Positions 44,258 to 52,448 of a stretch of 64,000 nucleotides of DNA are shown here, piece after piece. Every line of letters begins with the position of its first letter. Positions within the stretch are counted from its first letter, which is position 1. The notes under the pieces were generated by a model. It made no database searches and was not told the DNA's origin. It saw nothing but the letters and a program-made list of their open reading frames with translations. The DNA is from an uncultured Treponema sp. GTDB taxonomy: Bacteria > Spirochaetota > Spirochaetia > Treponematales > Treponemataceae. The stretch is taken from the NCBI GenBank assembly GCA_937877515.1, contig CALFIX010000010.1, forward strand, positions 1-64,000. Reading direction: 5' to 3'. Both the position numbers and the translations under genes were made by a program.

Positions 44258-44359
44258 CCACAAAATTACATTAAAACGTAAAAATCTTGCTTTTTAAGAA
44301 AAAAGAGTTATAATTTATCTTACAACATAAGCGTTTTCTTAATATTCAAGGAGAGAAGA

Positions 44360-46450
44360 ATGAAATTTTATAAAACCCTTAAATTCAAACTTACATTGAC
44401 TATTGCAAGCCTTATTTTGGTGGCATGTTTAGTTTTAGGTACAGTAAGTTATATTGTAGCATCGAATAATATAACAAAAACAACATACGAACTCATGAAT
44501 TCTGTTACCGATTCTGCAACCGGAAAAATTAAAGGCGAAGTAGAAAAGCATATTCATATGCTGGAAGGCGTTGCAGAAATGGATCAATTAAAAGATCCAA
44601 ACATTTCTATGAGAGAAAAATGCCAGCAGCTTACACGTATAGCAAAAATTAGTTCAGACTACGAAAACATAGCCTTTTATGACCTGGAGGGTAATTCTTT
44701 TACAGCAGCAGGCCAAGCTATAAAGTTAGACAGAGATTATATTCATAATGCAGCAAATGGTAAAAAAACTATAAAAGATCCAGCAATAAACCCTATTACA
44801 AATATTCTTTTTCAAGTTTTTGCATTTCCAGTTTACGATTTGGATCACAACCCTATAGGTTGTATTTGTGCAAACATCTATGGCGAAATCCTCTCCTACC
44901 GCATTAAAGACATAAAATTTGGCTCTGACGAAGCCTTAATATGTGTGGTAAACCGTACTTCAGGAAACACTATTGCATCTACAAATATTAAAGAGGTTCA
45001 AGAAGGGCAAAACATATCAGAAGGAATAAAAGACGGCGGTCAAATTGCAGAAATTTTACAGGAAGCAATGGACGGAAAAACAGGGGCTCAAATATTCACT
45101 GACATAAGAGATGGAGTAATAAAGGTTGCAGCTTACCGGCCTGTTCCTGGTACTGACTGGTTTGTCCTATGTGTAACACCCCGTATAGACTTCTTTGCAG
45201 ATATTGATAGAATGGGACAAACTCAGCTCTGTTTAATTATTATAACAGTGATTGTAGGAATAATTATATCAGCGGCAATAACAATTGTTTCTTTTAAGCC
45301 TCTCACAACTGTTAGCAACGCAATAAAAGAAATTGGTTCCGGTGATGCAGATTTAACAAAGCGCATAGATACAAAGCAAAAAGACGAAATTGGCGAAATT
45401 GTAAATGGCTTTAATAACTTTACAGAAAATCTTCATTCAATCATTAAACAAGTTAAAGACTCAAAAGACAAGCTTGGTGTTGCAGGAACAGATTTGGAAG
45501 CCAGCACAGAAGACACATCATCTTCTATAACCCAAATTTTAGCAAACATAGAAAGTGTTCACGCACAGATTAACAATCAGTCCAACAGTGTGCACCAGAC
45601 AGCAGGAGCTGTAAACGAAATTGCTTCTAACATAGAATCCCTTGAAAGAATGATTGAAAAGCAGAGCCAGGGTGTTTCTAGTGCTAGTGCTGCTGTAGAA
45701 CAAATGATTGGCAACATACGCAGTGTAAACCACTCTATGGAAAAAATGTCAGCTTCATTCCAGGAGCTTACCGAAAGTGCACAAACAGGTTCTCAACTTC
45801 AGATTGATGTAAACGATAGAATTGAACAGATAAAAGAGCTTAGCGCAAGCTTACAAGAAGCAAACACCGCTATTGCAGCAATTGCAGAACAGACTAACCT
45901 CCTTGCAATGAATGCCGCCATAGAAGCAGCTCACGCAGGAGACGCAGGTAAAGGCTTTAGTGTTGTTGCAGATGAAATCCGAAAACTTTCAGAAACTTCA
46001 AGCCAGCAGTCTAAAACAATTGGTGAACAGCTTACAAACATTCAGAACTCCATCAGCAGCGTAGTAACAGCTTCTGAAGAATCCAGCAAAGCTTTTGGTA
46101 CCGTTACTGGTAAAATAAAAGAAACAGATGAACTTGTTCGCCAGATAAAAGCTGCTATGGAAGAACAAAATGAAGGTAGCCAGCAGATTAGCGATGTTCT
46201 TCACACAATGAATGATAGCACACTCGAGGTTCGTACAGCAGGTCAGGAAATGGCAGAAGGTAACAAAGCTATCCTTGAAGAAGTACGCAACTTGCAAGAT
46301 GCTACAGGCATAATGCAAAGCAGTATGAAAGAAATGAGTGTAGGTGCAAGAAAAATAAACGAAACTGGAGAAGCATTACGTGGTATTTCTCACCAAATGG
46401 AAGATTCAATTAAAGAAATTGGAAGCCAGATAGACCAGTTTAAAGTATAA
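44360..46450 (+). CDS. Methyl-accepting chemotaxis protein with Cache-type sensor
   Basis: A conventional membrane chemoreceptor, 696 residues. TM1 is at about 10-35. A periplasmic region of ~250 residues looks like a double Cache domain (YENIAFYDLEGNSFTAAG, VAAYRPVPGTDWFVLC). TM2 is at about 293-318, followed by a HAMP domain and a signalling domain with the canonical tip EQTNLLAMNAAIEAAHAGDA and GKGFSVVADEIRKLSE. The tip differs from the four six-TM receptors at 23.9-31.0 kb, so it should work with the motility CheA/CheW encoded elsewhere. A good AAGGAGAG precedes the ATG. No C-terminal CheR-binding pentapeptide is seen. Confidence 0.95.
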   Translation: MKFYKTLKFKLTLTIASLILVACLVLGTVSYIVASNNITKTTYELMNSVTDSATGKIKGEVEKHIHMLEGVAEMDQLKDPNISMREKCQQLTRIAKISSDYENIAFYDLEGNSFTAAGQAIKLDRDYIHNAANGKKTIKDPAINPITNILFQVFAFPVYDLDHNPIGCICANIYGEILSYRIKDIKFGSDEALICVVNRTSGNTIASTNIKEVQEGQNISEGIKDGGQIAEILQEAMDGKTGAQIFTDIRDGVIKVAAYRPVPGTDWFVLCVTPRIDFFADIDRMGQTQLCLIIITVIVGIIISAAITIVSFKPLTTVSNAIKEIGSGDADLTKRIDTKQKDEIGEIVNGFNNFTENLHSIIKQVKDSKDKLGVAGTDLEASTEDTSSSITQILANIESVHAQINNQSNSVHQTAGAVNEIASNIESLERMIEKQSQGVSSASAAVEQMIGNIRSVNHSMEKMSASFQELTESAQTGSQLQIDVNDRIEQIKELSASLQEANTAIAAIAEQTNLLAMNAAIEAAHAGDAGKGFSVVADEIRKLSETSSQQSKTIGEQLTNIQNSISSVVTASEESSKAFGTVTGKIKETDELVRQIKAAMEEQNEGSQQISDVLHTMNDSTLEVRTAGQEMAEGNKAILEEVRNLQDATGIMQSSMKEMSVGARKINETGEALRGISHQMEDSIKEIGSQIDQFKV

Positions 46451-46480
46451 TTTTACACTTTTTATGCATATTTTTTGCAA

Positions 46481-46538
46481 ATTTTGCATAAAACATACAT
46501 TTTACCACTTGATTTTGCATAAAAATATAAGTTATACT
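46481..46538 (+). promoter_or_regulatory. Promoter with two direct repeats before the carbamoyltransferase gene
   Basis: TTGATT (46509-46514), 18 nt and TATACT (46533-46538) form the promoter. The 13-mer ATTTTGCATAAAA occurs at 46481 and 46512, 31 bp apart, with the second inside the promoter. The AT-rich TGCATAAAAATAT core is reminiscent of ArgR boxes, so an ArgR-type repressor is a reasonable guess. Confidence 0.5.
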
Positions 46539-46553
46539 AAAAAAGAAATAAGC

Positions 46554-46588
46554 GCCGGGGTGCATAAAAAATCCCGGCATTTTCTTTT
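46554..46588 (+). terminator. Possible attenuator in the carbamoyltransferase leader
   Basis: GCCGGG (46554-46559) pairs with CCCGGC (46573-46578) and is followed by ATTTTCTTTT. It lies between the promoter and the ATG at 46600. It could be an attenuator, or simply the terminator of the upstream receptor gene if the promoter is not used. Confidence 0.5.
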
Positions 46589-46599
46589 GAGGTAACATT

Positions 46600-47553
46600 A
46601 TGGAAGCAGAAAAATTTGAAAGTCCATTTAAAGGCAGAAGTCTATTAAACTGGATAGACTGGACTCCAGAAGAAATAAGCCAAATTTTAGACTATGCTTT
46701 TCTTGTAAAAAAACAGTCTCATTCAGGAGAAATTCACCAGCGCTTTTTAGGTAAAACAATTGCTTTAATTTTTGAAAAACGCTCTACACGCACCAGAAGT
46801 TCTTTTGAAACTGCTTTTGGAGAAGAAGGCGGACATCCGGTTTTTATGAGCACGGACGACATTCAGTTAGGCGAAAAAGAAAGCGTACAGGACACAGCCC
46901 GTGTTTTAGGCAGAATGTTTAGCGCAATAGAATTCCGAGGCTTTAAACAGAGGCACGTGGAGCTTTTAGCAAAATATTCCGGCATTCCGGTTATAAACGG
47001 TCTTACAGACGAGTTTCACCCTACCCAGGTGTTAGCAGACATAATGACTTTAAAAGAGCACTTTGGATATTTAAAAGGTTTAACACTATGTTTTTGCGGT
47101 GACGGACGCAACAATATGGCTAGAAGTCTTATGCTTATATGCTCAAAATTTGGCATAAACTTTAGCGTATTTTGCCCTAAAGAACTTTCTCCAGATCAGA
47201 AAATATTAGACATTTGTAAACCATTTGCCGCAGTTTCTGGGGCTAAAATTTCAGTTTCAGACAATATTTCAGTTGTCAAAAACGCAGATTGCCTTTATAC
47301 TGATGTATGGGTTTCAATGGGCGAAGAAAAGCTCAAAGAGGAACGCTCGGCTCTCTTAAAACCTTATCAGGTAAACAGGAATTTAATGGAAGCCACAGAA
47401 AAAAGCGACACCATATTCTTACACTGTCTTCCAGCTGTAAAAGGTCAGGAAGTTACTGAAGAAGTTTTTGAGAGCAAAAAAAGCCTTGTGTGGGATGAAG
47501 CTGAAAACCGCAAACATACCATAAAGGCTATAATGCTTGCTTTAATTAAATAG
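46600..47553 (+). CDS. argF: Ornithine carbamoyltransferase
   Basis: Transfers a carbamoyl group between carbamoyl phosphate and ornithine/citrulline. The 317-residue protein has the carbamoyl-phosphate motif KRSTRTRSSFE, the EFRGF strand, FHPTQVLADIMT and the ornithine-loop HCLPA. Length is normal. The gene could serve arginine synthesis (argF) or the arginine deiminase pathway (arcB); no arc or arg neighbours settle this, and the ArgR-like repeats before it are only suggestive. GAGG precedes the ATG. The next gene follows after 19 nt. Confidence 0.92.
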   Translation: MEAEKFESPFKGRSLLNWIDWTPEEISQILDYAFLVKKQSHSGEIHQRFLGKTIALIFEKRSTRTRSSFETAFGEEGGHPVFMSTDDIQLGEKESVQDTARVLGRMFSAIEFRGFKQRHVELLAKYSGIPVINGLTDEFHPTQVLADIMTLKEHFGYLKGLTLCFCGDGRNNMARSLMLICSKFGINFSVFCPKELSPDQKILDICKPFAAVSGAKISVSDNISVVKNADCLYTDVWVSMGEEKLKEERSALLKPYQVNRNLMEATEKSDTIFLHCLPAVKGQEVTEEVFESKKSLVWDEAENRKHTIKAIMLALIK

Positions 47554-47572
47554 CAGGAAGGAAGGTTGTAGA

Positions 47573-48001
47573 ATGAAAAAAATTATAGCGTCTTTAATTC
47601 TAGCTTTATGTTTGGCACTCCCAGCCATTGCAGAAGGAGAGGCAAATGCTCCTATTTGGGATCATGGTGACAATGTAGCAAGTCTTTCTTATAGGAATGT
47701 AAATGTTTACAGAATATTAGACCATAAAGATGCCTATGTTGTACTCTATCAAAAGCAGGGGCTTAAAATTGGACAGGCAGTTCTCCCTAAAAAATGGGCA
47801 AAAGAACAGCCACGAAAGCTCTTGTTCCGTAATAAGCCAAAAGGAATGGGAACCTACATGAGCGTATTCTACAACGATGGAGAATTCTATAAGGTAATAC
47901 TTACACTTTCTCCAAGTCGCCTAGATGCTGTTTGGGGAACAGTTCCTACAGGGGCAACCGTAGATGGAACAGATGCAGATACACTTGACATTGAATACTA
48001 A
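47573..48001 (+). CDS. Small exported protein of unknown function
   Basis: Not recognised. The 142-residue product starts with a clear signal peptide (KKIIASLILALCLALPAIAE, cleavage near AIA|EG) and has no further membrane segment or lipobox, so it is probably periplasmic. The mature part is basic and strand-rich with a conserved-looking LLFRNKPKGMGTYMSVFY and an acidic end (TDADTLDIEY). It lies 19 nt after the carbamoyltransferase gene with a GGAAGGA Shine-Dalgarno and ends at a terminator, so the two may be co-transcribed, but no functional link is evident. Confidence 0.7.
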   Translation: MKKIIASLILALCLALPAIAEGEANAPIWDHGDNVASLSYRNVNVYRILDHKDAYVVLYQKQGLKIGQAVLPKKWAKEQPRKLLFRNKPKGMGTYMSVFYNDGEFYKVILTLSPSRLDAVWGTVPTGATVDGTDADTLDIEY

Positions 48002-48027
48002 ATTTTAGTAAAAATAAGCACTTCAAA

Positions 48028-48056
48028 AGGGCCGGAAGTATTTCCTCCGGCTCTTT
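48028..48056 (+). terminator. Terminator after the small exported protein
   Basis: AGGGCCGGAAG and CCTCCGGCTCT form a GC-rich stem (core GCCGGA/TCCGGC at 48031-48036 and 48046-48051), followed by a short T-rich stretch. Confidence 0.75.
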
Positions 48057-48081
48057 AAATTTTAAATTTACGGGAAAAAAT

Positions 48082-49065
48082 ATGATTCTCATTTCTAATG
48101 AACAAGTTTTAAGCTTTAAAAATTTTATACAAAATCATGATACATTTTTAATTGCGGGGCACAAAGAACCTGACGGAGACTGTATTTCTAGCAGCATGGG
48201 CATTTCTTACATTTTAGACTATTTAGAAAAGCCCTACCTTCGCTTAAACGCAGGCCCATTTAAAAGAGCAGAAATAAAAAAATATGCTACACTTTTTAAA
48301 AATGAAATACCTTTTATGACTCAAGGAGAAAGAGATAAATGCGGTCTCATAATTGTAGACTGTTCAGAGCTAAGTAGATTGGGAGAATTAGAAGGTGACA
48401 TAAAGGGTTTTGATACATTCATTGTTGATCACCATAAAACAGCAGATTGTGAGGGAGAAAATAAAATCATCGACTCTTCAGCCCCTGCAGCTGCTAATCT
48501 TGTTCAGCAACTTTTTGAAGCTATCGTAGGAAAACCAAATGAAGATCAAGCAAAAATGTTTTTCTTTGGAATGGCAACGGACACAGGATTCTTTCGCTAT
48601 TTAACAGAAAAAGACTCCGAAACATTTAACTGTGCCTCTCGCCTCACTTCTTGCGGAGCAAATCCTCGCCGCATATACCAAGAAATGACAGGTGGAAAAG
48701 CCTGGAACACTCGTAAGCTTTTAAGCATAATGCTAGAAAGAGCAGAAAGACATTGTAATGGAAAACTTGTTGTTACATGGGAAACTCAAGAAGACACAAA
48801 AAAATACGGTCAGGACGGAAGAGACTCCGACGCACTCTACTCTCTCATGCTGGAAGTAGAAGGTGTTGAAGCGGTTCTTTTTATTCGCCAGGAAAGTGAT
48901 TTTAACTGCACCCTGGGGTTCCGCTCTAAAGAAACTTGCGACGTAAGTGCTATTGCCGCAAAATTTGGCGGAGGCGGTCATAAAAATGCAAGCGGAGCAA
49001 GCTGCGAGGGAAAAATAGAAAAACTTATGCCCCTTATAATTAAAGAATTTTCAAAGGTTCTATAA
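48082..49065 (+). CDS. nrnA: DHH-family oligoribonuclease/pAp phosphatase NrnA
   Basis: Degrades short RNA (nanoRNA) and may dephosphorylate pAp. The 327-residue protein has the DHH-family metal motifs GHKEPDGDCISS, VDCSE, the namesake FIVDHHKTAD, and MATDTGFFRY. The C-terminal DHHA1 domain ends in GGGGHKNASGASCEG, the substrate-binding loop. Both halves are complete and length is typical. It may also act on the pGpG breakdown product of c-di-GMP, which would relate it to the PilZ protein encoded downstream; that link is inferred. GGGA is the only Shine-Dalgarno-like sequence. Confidence 0.9.
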   Translation: MILISNEQVLSFKNFIQNHDTFLIAGHKEPDGDCISSSMGISYILDYLEKPYLRLNAGPFKRAEIKKYATLFKNEIPFMTQGERDKCGLIIVDCSELSRLGELEGDIKGFDTFIVDHHKTADCEGENKIIDSSAPAAANLVQQLFEAIVGKPNEDQAKMFFFGMATDTGFFRYLTEKDSETFNCASRLTSCGANPRRIYQEMTGGKAWNTRKLLSIMLERAERHCNGKLVVTWETQEDTKKYGQDGRDSDALYSLMLEVEGVEAVLFIRQESDFNCTLGFRSKETCDVSAIAAKFGGGGHKNASGASCEGKIEKLMPLIIKEFSKVL

Positions 49066-49467
49066 AACATATAAAAAACATGCGGTGGTTTATTATGCCA
49101 CCGCACAAGTCCCTGCAAGATAAACATTACAGCACTCAATTCAACTAATTTTCTCACAAAAACATATATATTTCTTACAGCATAACTATCTAAAAATCTT
49201 ACAAAGATTTACAAAAACTCACAAAATATAACAAGCTTCATTGTAATTTTTTGCTGGAAAATAACTTTTTCTGACAATATTTTCAGTTAGAATTTTATGA
49301 GAAATAAATAGATTTTTTAAAGATTTTTATCACCTATAGGAAAACATCTGCTCAAACATGCAGAATAAAATCAGCTTTTCAACAAAATCTCGTAAATCAA
49401 AAACTTTGGCACAAAAATTGCAAAAAGACTTCTACAAAAACTCATAATTCACAAGGAGAGAAAAAAA
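49066..49467. other. Intergenic region with hairpin and sigma54-type promoter
   Basis: No gene is seen in these 402 nt. A perfect 8-bp stem TGCGGTGG/CCACCGCA (49081-49105) is followed by no T-run on the plus strand, whereas on the minus strand it is followed by TGTTTTTTATATG. The rest is AT-rich. A TGGCAC-N5-TTGCA element (49407-49422) lies 45 nt before the next gene, and AAGGAGAG is its ribosome-binding site. Confidence 0.6.
49407..49422 (+). promoter_or_regulatory. Sigma54-type (-24/-12) promoter
   Basis: TGGCAC-N5-TTGCA matches the RpoN consensus, with GG (49408-49409) and GC (49420-49421) separated by exactly 10 nt. Transcription would begin about 49433, leaving a ~35-nt leader before the ATG at 49468. 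No sigma70 promoter of similar quality is present. Enhancer-binding sites could not be identified. Confidence 0.7.
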
Positions 49468-50442
49468 ATGGTAGAATTGGAAAGTCTTTACAGAGATTTT
49501 AAGGAAGGAAGAAAAACACTCATTGATGTAAGAAAAGTTTTAATGCTTACAATTTACAAAAACCGAGCATTATACGGAATTATAAACTTAAGCGAAGATG
49601 ATTTTATGAATTTCCTTACAGATTTTAGCGAGAAAATTTTTTCAATAATTGAAAGTTATAACGAAAATCTGTGTAAAAAATTTGGTTCATATTTTTACTT
49701 TACCGTCAGAACTTATTACACCTCATGGAGGCAAAAGAGAAGTAGAAAAATAACACTGGAAAACAGCATGCTGCAGGAAGAATATAATGCTTTTGAAGAA
49801 GAATGTGAGCTTTACTGCAGAAACGAATATTGTAATTCCTTTAGAGCCAAACCTGACCAGGAAACACCTTTGGATATTTTAGAAAAATGCATGAAAGAAA
49901 AAAACATTCTTTCTAAAAAAAAGGACTTATTTTTTAGAGAAACGCTTTTAATTCTGGCATTAAAATCAGCTCCCTTCATTACTTACGAAATTGAATTAAA
50001 ACTTTGCGAAGTTTTAGAAATCAAATTAGAAGACATGGATAACCTGCTGCAGGAAGCTCTAAAACACATGGAAGTAAAAATCAATAGAATGCAAACTCTT
50101 AATAAAGCAAGAGACAAGGCATACAGATTTCACAGACAGTACATTTTTGAGAATAAGGCATTAGACGAAGGATGCCAGAGATACAGCTACACAATAAAGC
50201 ATTACAAAACTCAGACTGAGCGCTGGGAAAACCAGAAGAAGCTTATTCAAAAGCACATGGAACACTATAGTCCGTCTAATAAAACAATATCAAAGCTTTT
50301 AGATTTAGACGAAAGGCACATAAGCTATGTACTTCGCAACGCAAGCAAAAATATAGACAGCCTTACACTAAAGTGGTATTCTCACAAACATGAAAATTTA
50401 CCTAGCAACCGGAAACATGAACAAGAAACGGGAGATGAGTGA
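49468..50442 (+). CDS. Unknown protein, possibly sigma-factor-like regulator
   Basis: I do not recognise a named family. The 324-residue soluble protein is highly charged and helical. FGSYFYFTVRTYYTSWRQKRS resembles a sigma-factor region 2 helix pair, and SPSNKTISKLLDLDERHISY followed by VLRNASKN looks like a C-terminal helix-turn-helix (region 4-like). The middle (about 120-260) is a long helical stretch with several Cys. It is preceded by a sigma54-type promoter and AAGGAGAG. It overlaps rdgB by 53 nt and lies just before the flagellin genes. A role in regulating flagellar or cell-surface genes is an inference. Confidence 0.6.
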   Translation: MVELESLYRDFKEGRKTLIDVRKVLMLTIYKNRALYGIINLSEDDFMNFLTDFSEKIFSIIESYNENLCKKFGSYFYFTVRTYYTSWRQKRSRKITLENSMLQEEYNAFEEECELYCRNEYCNSFRAKPDQETPLDILEKCMKEKNILSKKKDLFFRETLLILALKSAPFITYEIELKLCEVLEIKLEDMDNLLQEALKHMEVKINRMQTLNKARDKAYRFHRQYIFENKALDEGCQRYSYTIKHYKTQTERWENQKKLIQKHMEHYSPSNKTISKLLDLDERHISYVLRNASKNIDSLTLKWYSHKHENLPSNRKHEQETGDE

Positions 50443-51067
50443 AATCTTAAAAGAGCACACCATTGTAACTCCAAAAGATGAAAGAATAGACTTTAATCCA
50501 GAAGAGACAGGAAGCACTTTCTATGAAAACAGCCTCATAAAAGCGAAAGCTCTCTGGAATTTAACACACTGTCCTGTTCTTGCAGATGACTCGGGCATTT
50601 GCGTAGATGCTCTTAACGGAATTCCTGGCATATACTCTTCTCGCTACGCAGGTCCCGGTAAAGAAAAAGGTGTCAAAGGTGCAGAAAAAACTCCTCAAGA
50701 CGAACAGAACAGAATGCTTATTGAACAGCTGAACAATGCCTTAAAAAACGGCATAGACATGAAAAAAGGAAAAGAAGAAGGTCTTTTTCCAAACGGAGAA
50801 CGAAGCGCCCGCTATGTCTGTGCAATGGTTTTATACATGGAGCCTGAAAATCTTTATGTTGCCCAGGAAACATTTGAAGGAACACTTGTAGAACGTATAG
50901 AAGACGCAAGAGGTAACGGTGGATTTGGCTATGATCCTCTTTTTGTGGTTGCAGGAACAAATAAAACTGCAGCAGAACTTACAGCAGAAGAGAAGAATGC
51001 CATAAGCCACAGGGGAAAAGCTGCAAGAGTAATTCAACTTATTGCAAAAAATTTTCTAAAAAATTAA
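50390..51067 (+). CDS. rdgB: XTP/dITP diphosphatase (RdgB/HAM1 family)
   Basis: Hydrolyses non-canonical purine triphosphates to keep them out of DNA and RNA. The 225-residue protein starts KIYLATGNMNKKREM and has VLADDSGICVDALNG, GIYSSRYAG, GNGGFGYDPLF and the final SHRGKAAR, all family signatures. It is ~25 residues longer than E. coli RdgB because of a charged insertion around residues 110-130 (LKNGIDMKKGKEEG). ATG 50390 is fixed by the conserved N-terminus. It lies within the end of the previous gene (53-nt overlap), suggesting coupled translation. Confidence 0.93.
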   Translation: MKIYLATGNMNKKREMSEILKEHTIVTPKDERIDFNPEETGSTFYENSLIKAKALWNLTHCPVLADDSGICVDALNGIPGIYSSRYAGPGKEKGVKGAEKTPQDEQNRMLIEQLNNALKNGIDMKKGKEEGLFPNGERSARYVCAMVLYMEPENLYVAQETFEGTLVERIEDARGNGGFGYDPLFVVAGTNKTAAELTAEEKNAISHRGKAARVIQLIAKNFLKN

Positions 51068-51077
51068 AAAAAATTAT

Positions 51078-51105
51078 TAAAGTTTACCAGACGTTCCGCC
51101 GATAA
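51078..51105 (+). promoter_or_regulatory. Sigma28 (FliA-type) promoter of the flagellin gene
   Basis: TAAAGTTT (51078-51085), 12 nt, and GCCGATAA (51098-51105) match the motility sigma factor consensus; both boxes are perfect and the spacer is one base longer than usual. The start site near 51112 gives a leader of about 155 nt. Confidence 0.8.
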
Positions 51106-51121
51106 GATAAATGAAGTATCA

Positions 51122-51215
51122 TGAACGCTAAAACTTCGTATGAAGACAACGTTCAGGTCTTTATGTAAATAAAAGGGCAGATGTAGCCTTGTAATACAGA
51201 TGCCCTTTTCCTTTT
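51122..51215 (+). promoter_or_regulatory. Structured flagellin mRNA leader
   Basis: TGAACG (51122-51127) pairs with CGTTCA (51150-51155), enclosing CTTC/GAAG. A second stem, AAAAGGGCA (51171-51179) with TGCCCTTTT (51201-51209), is followed by CCTTTT and looks like a terminator inside the leader. The structures could protect the mRNA or attenuate transcription. Confidence 0.5.
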
Positions 51216-51223
51216 ACAATCAG

Positions 51224-51262
51224 GTAGAAAGGACTCTACTTTGAAGTATCCACGGAGGAACA
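51224..51262 (+). promoter_or_regulatory. Candidate CsrA-binding sites before flaB
   Basis: GTAGA-aaggac-TCTAC (51224-51239) is a hairpin with GGA in its loop, the classic CsrA target. A second site, ACGGAGGA (51252-51259), coincides with the Shine-Dalgarno eight nt before the ATG. Two sites about 22 nt apart resemble the arrangement on Bacillus hag mRNA, where CsrA blocks translation. Confidence 0.55.
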
Positions 51263-51266
51263 AACT

Positions 51267-52127
51267 ATGGTCATCAACCACAACATGTCCGCATTGTATT
51301 CCAATCGTACTCTGGGAGTAACAAACGCTTCTCTCCAGAAAGATATGGAAAAACTCTCATCTGGCGAAAAAATCAACAGAGCAGGTGACGACGCTTCTGG
51401 TCTTGCAGTATCAGAAAAAATGAGAAGTCAGATTCGTGGCTTGAACCAGGCTTCACGCAACGCTTCTAACGGCATCAGCTTCATTCAGACAACAGAAGGT
51501 TACTTACAGGAAACAACTGACATTATTCAGCGTATCCGCGAACTTGCAGTTCAGTCTTCTAACGGTATCTACTCAGACGAAGACCGCATGCAGATTCAGG
51601 TAGAAGTAAGCCAGCTTGTAGCAGAAGTTGACCGCATTGCAAGTCAGGCACAGTTCAACGGTATGAACATGCTTACAGGACGCTTTGCTCAGCCAACAGG
51701 AGAAAACAATCCTACAGCTTCTATGTGGCTCCACATTGGTGCTAACATGGACCAGAGAACACAGGTTTTCGTAGGCACTATGACAGCAAGTGCTTTGGGA
51801 ATTCGTTCTATTGGTACAGAAGAAGTTATGACAATTGCGACACCGGACGAGGCCAACCGCGCAATCGGTACCTTAGACGCAGCTATCAAACGCATTAACA
51901 AACAGAGAGCTGACCTTGGTGCTTACCAGAACCGTCTTGAATATGCCGTAAAGGGTCTTGATGTAGCAGCTGAAAACACACAGGCTTCAGAAAGCCGCAT
52001 CCGCGACACAGACATGGCAGCTCAGATGGTAGAATTTACCAAGAATCAGGTACTTACCCAGGCTGGAACAGCTATGCTTGCTCAAGCCAACAGTCAGTCA
52101 CAGACAGTCTTGTCTTTACTGCAATAG
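51267..52127 (+). CDS. flaB: Flagellar filament core protein FlaB (first copy)
   Basis: Flagellin forming the core of the periplasmic filament, 286 residues. The conserved N-terminal part (VINHNMSALYSNRTLGVTN, LSSGEKINRAGDDASGLAVS, then EKMRSQIRGL) and C-terminal helix (RIRDTDMAAQMVEFTKNQVL, TQAGTAMLAQAN) form the D0/D1 coiled coils. The central region is short, as in spirochaete core flagellins, with no D2/D3 domain. GGAGG lies eight nt before the ATG. Expression probably depends on the sigma28 promoter and CsrA/FliW. Codon use is closer to G+C-rich codons than neighbours, as expected for a highly expressed gene. Confidence 0.96.
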   Translation: MVINHNMSALYSNRTLGVTNASLQKDMEKLSSGEKINRAGDDASGLAVSEKMRSQIRGLNQASRNASNGISFIQTTEGYLQETTDIIQRIRELAVQSSNGIYSDEDRMQIQVEVSQLVAEVDRIASQAQFNGMNMLTGRFAQPTGENNPTASMWLHIGANMDQRTQVFVGTMTASALGIRSIGTEEVMTIATPDEANRAIGTLDAAIKRINKQRADLGAYQNRLEYAVKGLDVAAENTQASESRIRDTDMAAQMVEFTKNQVLTQAGTAMLAQANSQSQTVLSLLQ

Positions 52128-52448
52128 TGGTATATAATAATAGCAGGGCTATTGCCCTACTATTATGCGGTGTTTTAAAGTCTAAGGGCACTTCCCTTCT
52201 TAAAACTCACAAAATCAGTAAATTTCAGCTCCGCTTTTAGACGGGGCTTAGATCTTTGAAAAAGCTTTCCATGTAACTTTTGGTGGCGGCATGGGCGGTT
52301 GCTTAAAAACGGTACAAGGACGAAAAAAGAGCAACGGTTCCTGCTGCAAGGGTCTAAAACATCTTTTGGGGGCGCAAAAACCAAAGGATGCCCGCACCAA
52401 CAGGCGTAAAGCAAGATGCTTTATGTAAGAATCATGGAGGGCAAGATT
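52128..52448. other. Flagellin intergenic region with hairpin and GC-rich stretch
   Basis: Directly after the first flaB, ATAATAGCAGGGC (52137-52149) and GCCCTACTATTAT (52154-52166) form a 13-bp stem with one mismatch, probably a terminator or mRNA-stabilising end. From about 52200 to 52410 the DNA is richer in G+C than other gaps, with short palindromes such as AAAGCA-aga-TGCTTT (52408-52422). No convincing gene or sigma28 promoter is seen. Just before the second flaB, AATC/GATT (52430-52448) encloses the GGAGG Shine-Dalgarno. Confidence 0.5.

Noticed and set aside
49081..49105. Hairpin TGCGGTGG/CCACCGCA as terminator of nrnA
   Set aside because: It has no T-run on the plus strand; the T-rich flank fits minus-strand transcription, for which no gene is seen.
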